64,000 bases of DNA, taken from Caloranaerobacter sp050286925 (GTDB lineage Bacteria; Bacillota; Clostridia; Tissierellales; Thermohalobacteraceae). The stretch spans positions 1 to 64,000 of the forward strand of contig NZ_JBFWFX010000007.1 in the NCBI RefSeq assembly GCF_050286925.1, written 5' to 3'. Each line of letters starts with the position of its first letter. Position 1 is the first letter of the stretch. The position numbers were made by a program, and so were the translations under genes. Shown piece after piece: positions 62,297 to 64,000 of this stretch. The notes under the pieces are model-generated. The model was given only the letters and a program-made list of their open reading frames with translations. It was not told the DNA's origin and did no database searches.

Positions 62297-63595
62297 ATGA
62301 GGTATAAGATTTATAAAGATAAGGGGAATTGGTATATTATAATAGCTATTTTATGTTTAGTGTTGTTTTTTATAGGATTTAAAATAATTTCTAAGCTTTC
62401 AAATGATTTTGCTAAAGATGATAATAAAAAAGTTGTAGAGGCATTTAACTATATTTACTACTATAATGGAGAAAAGGAAAATAGTTTAGAAAAAACAAAT
62501 GCTACTGATTTATATAGTGTAGAGAATGAAGAACATTATTTAAAAATTGATGGCACAGACGTAGATAATTTTTTTTTGAAAATAATTATTAATTCCAATT
62601 CATATATGAAAGCCATGTATTATGAAAAATATAAAAGTAGTTCTGATAAAGCTTTTATTAATGAATTGTTAAATAGTCTAAAATCATATTTTCAAATGAC
62701 ATCTTTTTTGAAAGCCCAGATAGAATCGATTTTTAATAAAGAAGATATTACTCCTGTAAATAGTATAAATTACTCTAGTAAAAAAGAAATGGGAGATAAT
62801 GAAAATCAAAATATTGTTAAGCAGACAGTTGGTTCGAATGAAGATGGAGAAGTGAAGATAAAGGAAGATATAATATTTATTGAGGATCCTTATGAAACAA
62901 ATGAAGGAAATATTTTAACGGATAAAAATATAAAAACAAAAAATATAAAAAAACTAAAAGTAAACAAAGAAAAACCGTATATACTTATATATCATACACA
63001 TGGAACTGAAGCATATCTGCCTATAAGGTCAAATAGATATCATACAACAAAAAGGGATTATAATGTTATAAAGATAGGTGATATTATAACAGAGGTACTT
63101 AATAAAAAAGGTCACAAGGTTAAGCATATTGATATCTATCATGATATACCTTCATATAATAAATCATATTCTAGGTCTTTATCAACAGTTAAGGATATAA
63201 TAAATAGAGATAAAAATGTAAAAATAATTTTTGATATACATAGAGATGGGATTCCAGAGGATGCGAGTTATATTAAAAAGGCTTTAGCTGAGAGTAAGGT
63301 TAAAATTAATGGTGTTGATGTTGCTACTTATTCATTTGTTATTGGACCTGAAAATCCAAATAAAGATGAGATATTAAATTTTGCTAAATATATAAAAGAA
63401 GTTTCTGATAAAATGTATCCTGGATTATGTAAAGGAATTATAATAAAACCTTATGGTAAGTTTAATCAATATGTAAAAGATCATTATGCGCTAATAGAAG
63501 TTGGTAGTAATTTAAATACAATTGAAGAAGCCGAAAGGACTGCAAAATTTATTGGAAATGTTTTGGATATTGCATTGAAAAATATTATCGAATAA
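62297..63595 (+). CDS. spoIIP: Stage II sporulation protein P
   Basis: 432 residues from the ATG at 62297 (AGGGGAG upstream; a GTG at 62288 is in frame). One membrane anchor at about 13-33 and an acidic linker. The catalytic domain shows ILIYHTHGTEAYLP (zinc His), DIHRDGIP, FVIGPENPN and ALIEVGSNLNTIEEAE (Glu). A peptidoglycan amidase/endopeptidase of the engulfment machinery with SpoIID and SpoIIM. gpr-spoIIP is a conserved pair. Confidence 0.96.
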   Translation: MRYKIYKDKGNWYIIIAILCLVLFFIGFKIISKLSNDFAKDDNKKVVEAFNYIYYYNGEKENSLEKTNATDLYSVENEEHYLKIDGTDVDNFFLKIIINSNSYMKAMYYEKYKSSSDKAFINELLNSLKSYFQMTSFLKAQIESIFNKEDITPVNSINYSSKKEMGDNENQNIVKQTVGSNEDGEVKIKEDIIFIEDPYETNEGNILTDKNIKTKNIKKLKVNKEKPYILIYHTHGTEAYLPIRSNRYHTTKRDYNVIKIGDIITEVLNKKGHKVKHIDIYHDIPSYNKSYSRSLSTVKDIINRDKNVKIIFDIHRDGIPEDASYIKKALAESKVKINGVDVATYSFVIGPENPNKDEILNFAKYIKEVSDKMYPGLCKGIIIKPYGKFNQYVKDHYALIEVGSNLNTIEEAERTAKFIGNVLDIALKNIIE

Positions 63596-63680
63596 TATTA
63601 TCGCGAATAAATTTTTAAGTTCTTTTTTTTTTAGAATAAAAGTGCTATAATAATGTATATGCTGATTTGGAGGTGTTTAC

Positions 63681-64000
63681 ATGAGCGAAGAAGCCAAAAA
63701 GGAAATACTGGAGTGGATAAAAAGTATATTTTATGCAGTTGTTATAGCCATAATAATTAAAACTTTTATTTTCAATACTACATATGTTATAGGCGATTCT
63801 ATGTATCCGACTTTGCACGAAGGCGATAGATTGTTTACGAATAAGTTGGTATATATTATAGGAGAGCCTAAAAGAGGGGATATAGTTATACTTAAAGCAC
63901 CAGATAAACCAAATGTAGATTATATAAAACGTGTAGTAGCTGTTGAAAATGACGAGATAAAAATATCAGATGGTAAGGTATATGTTAATGGTAAAATGTT
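63681..64000 (+). CDS. lepB: Signal peptidase I, N-terminal part (cut by window edge)
   Basis: 106 residues visible. Start ATG with TTGGAGGTG upstream. N-terminal membrane helix (about 15-30), catalytic serine in VIGDSMYPTL, then RGDIVILKAP and catalytic lysine in YIKRVVAVENDEI. Type I signal peptidase of the short Firmicute SipS kind, removing signal peptides of exported proteins. The end lies outside the window. Confidence 0.95.
   Translation, partial: MSEEAKKEILEWIKSIFYAVVIAIIIKTFIFNTTYVIGDSMYPTLHEGDRLFTNKLVYIIGEPKRGDIVILKAPDKPNVDYIKRVVAVENDEIKISDGKVYVNGKM

Overview
The window is a very AT-rich chromosomal segment of an anaerobic, endospore-forming Firmicute (Clostridia/Tissierellia type). 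The evidence is: spore genes (an alpha/beta SASP, the GPR protease that degrades SASPs, SpoIIP, a GerMN-domain lipoprotein), strong AGGAGG-type ribosome binding sites with frequent GTG/TTG starts, AddAB instead of RecBCD, and a complete selenocysteine system. I cannot name the species from sequence alone.

Layout. 0-3.5 kb is an accessory patch: the tail of an unidentified gene, an EVE-like/Mrr-N-like membrane protein facing a small membrane protein, a DUF6978-DUF1828 gene pair between two identical 29-bp hairpin repeats, and a possible integrase remnant abutting a damaged comEA. 4.2-12.1 kb is the selenium locus: selD (itself a selenoprotein with an in-frame UGA), selA and selB, then an OmpR/PhoR-type two-component pair with a GerMN lipoprotein, then tRNA-Sec. 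12.2-19 kb holds small housekeeping or stress genes (UspA-like, DsrE-like, YkvA/DUF1232), a pseudokinase-like membrane protein, SASP, a tandem P-loop ATPase, a lipoprotein, a GNAT acetyltransferase and a DUF3899 protein. 19.4-25.8 kb is an oppABCDF peptide-uptake operon behind a long regulated-looking leader. 25.9-28.8 kb has a hydrolase, a methyltransferase, a HAD phosphatase and Hsp20. 29-40.7 kb is the recombination/repair operon addB-addA-sbcD-sbcC. 40.8-50.3 kb holds an aminopeptidase P, exported lipoproteins (YARHG, M28 peptidase), PgpA, a DIP1984 protein, an amidohydrolase and two exported proteins of unknown function. 50.6-56.5 kb has glutamate 2,3-aminomutase behind a structured leader, small proteins, an ECF S-component, an MBL hydrolase and an ArsB/NhaD-type transporter. 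57-64 kb is the conserved comEC-holA-rpsT-gpr-spoIIP-lepB block.

How it works together. selA, selB, selC and selD together make and insert selenocysteine, and SelD needs the system for its own synthesis. ComEA and ComEC belong to one DNA-uptake apparatus. SASP and GPR are enzyme and substrate in germination. AddAB and SbcCD process DNA ends.

Four genes (comEA, oppC, a hydrolase and a methyltransferase) are each split by what reads as a single missing base in or beside a run of A or T. That shared signature suggests read or assembly error at least as much as gene decay. The most interesting unexplained items are a three-copy palindromic interspersed repeat, the flanked DUF6978/DUF1828 cassette, the leaders upstream of oppA and of the aminomutase, and a hairpin that buries the dsrE ribosome binding site.
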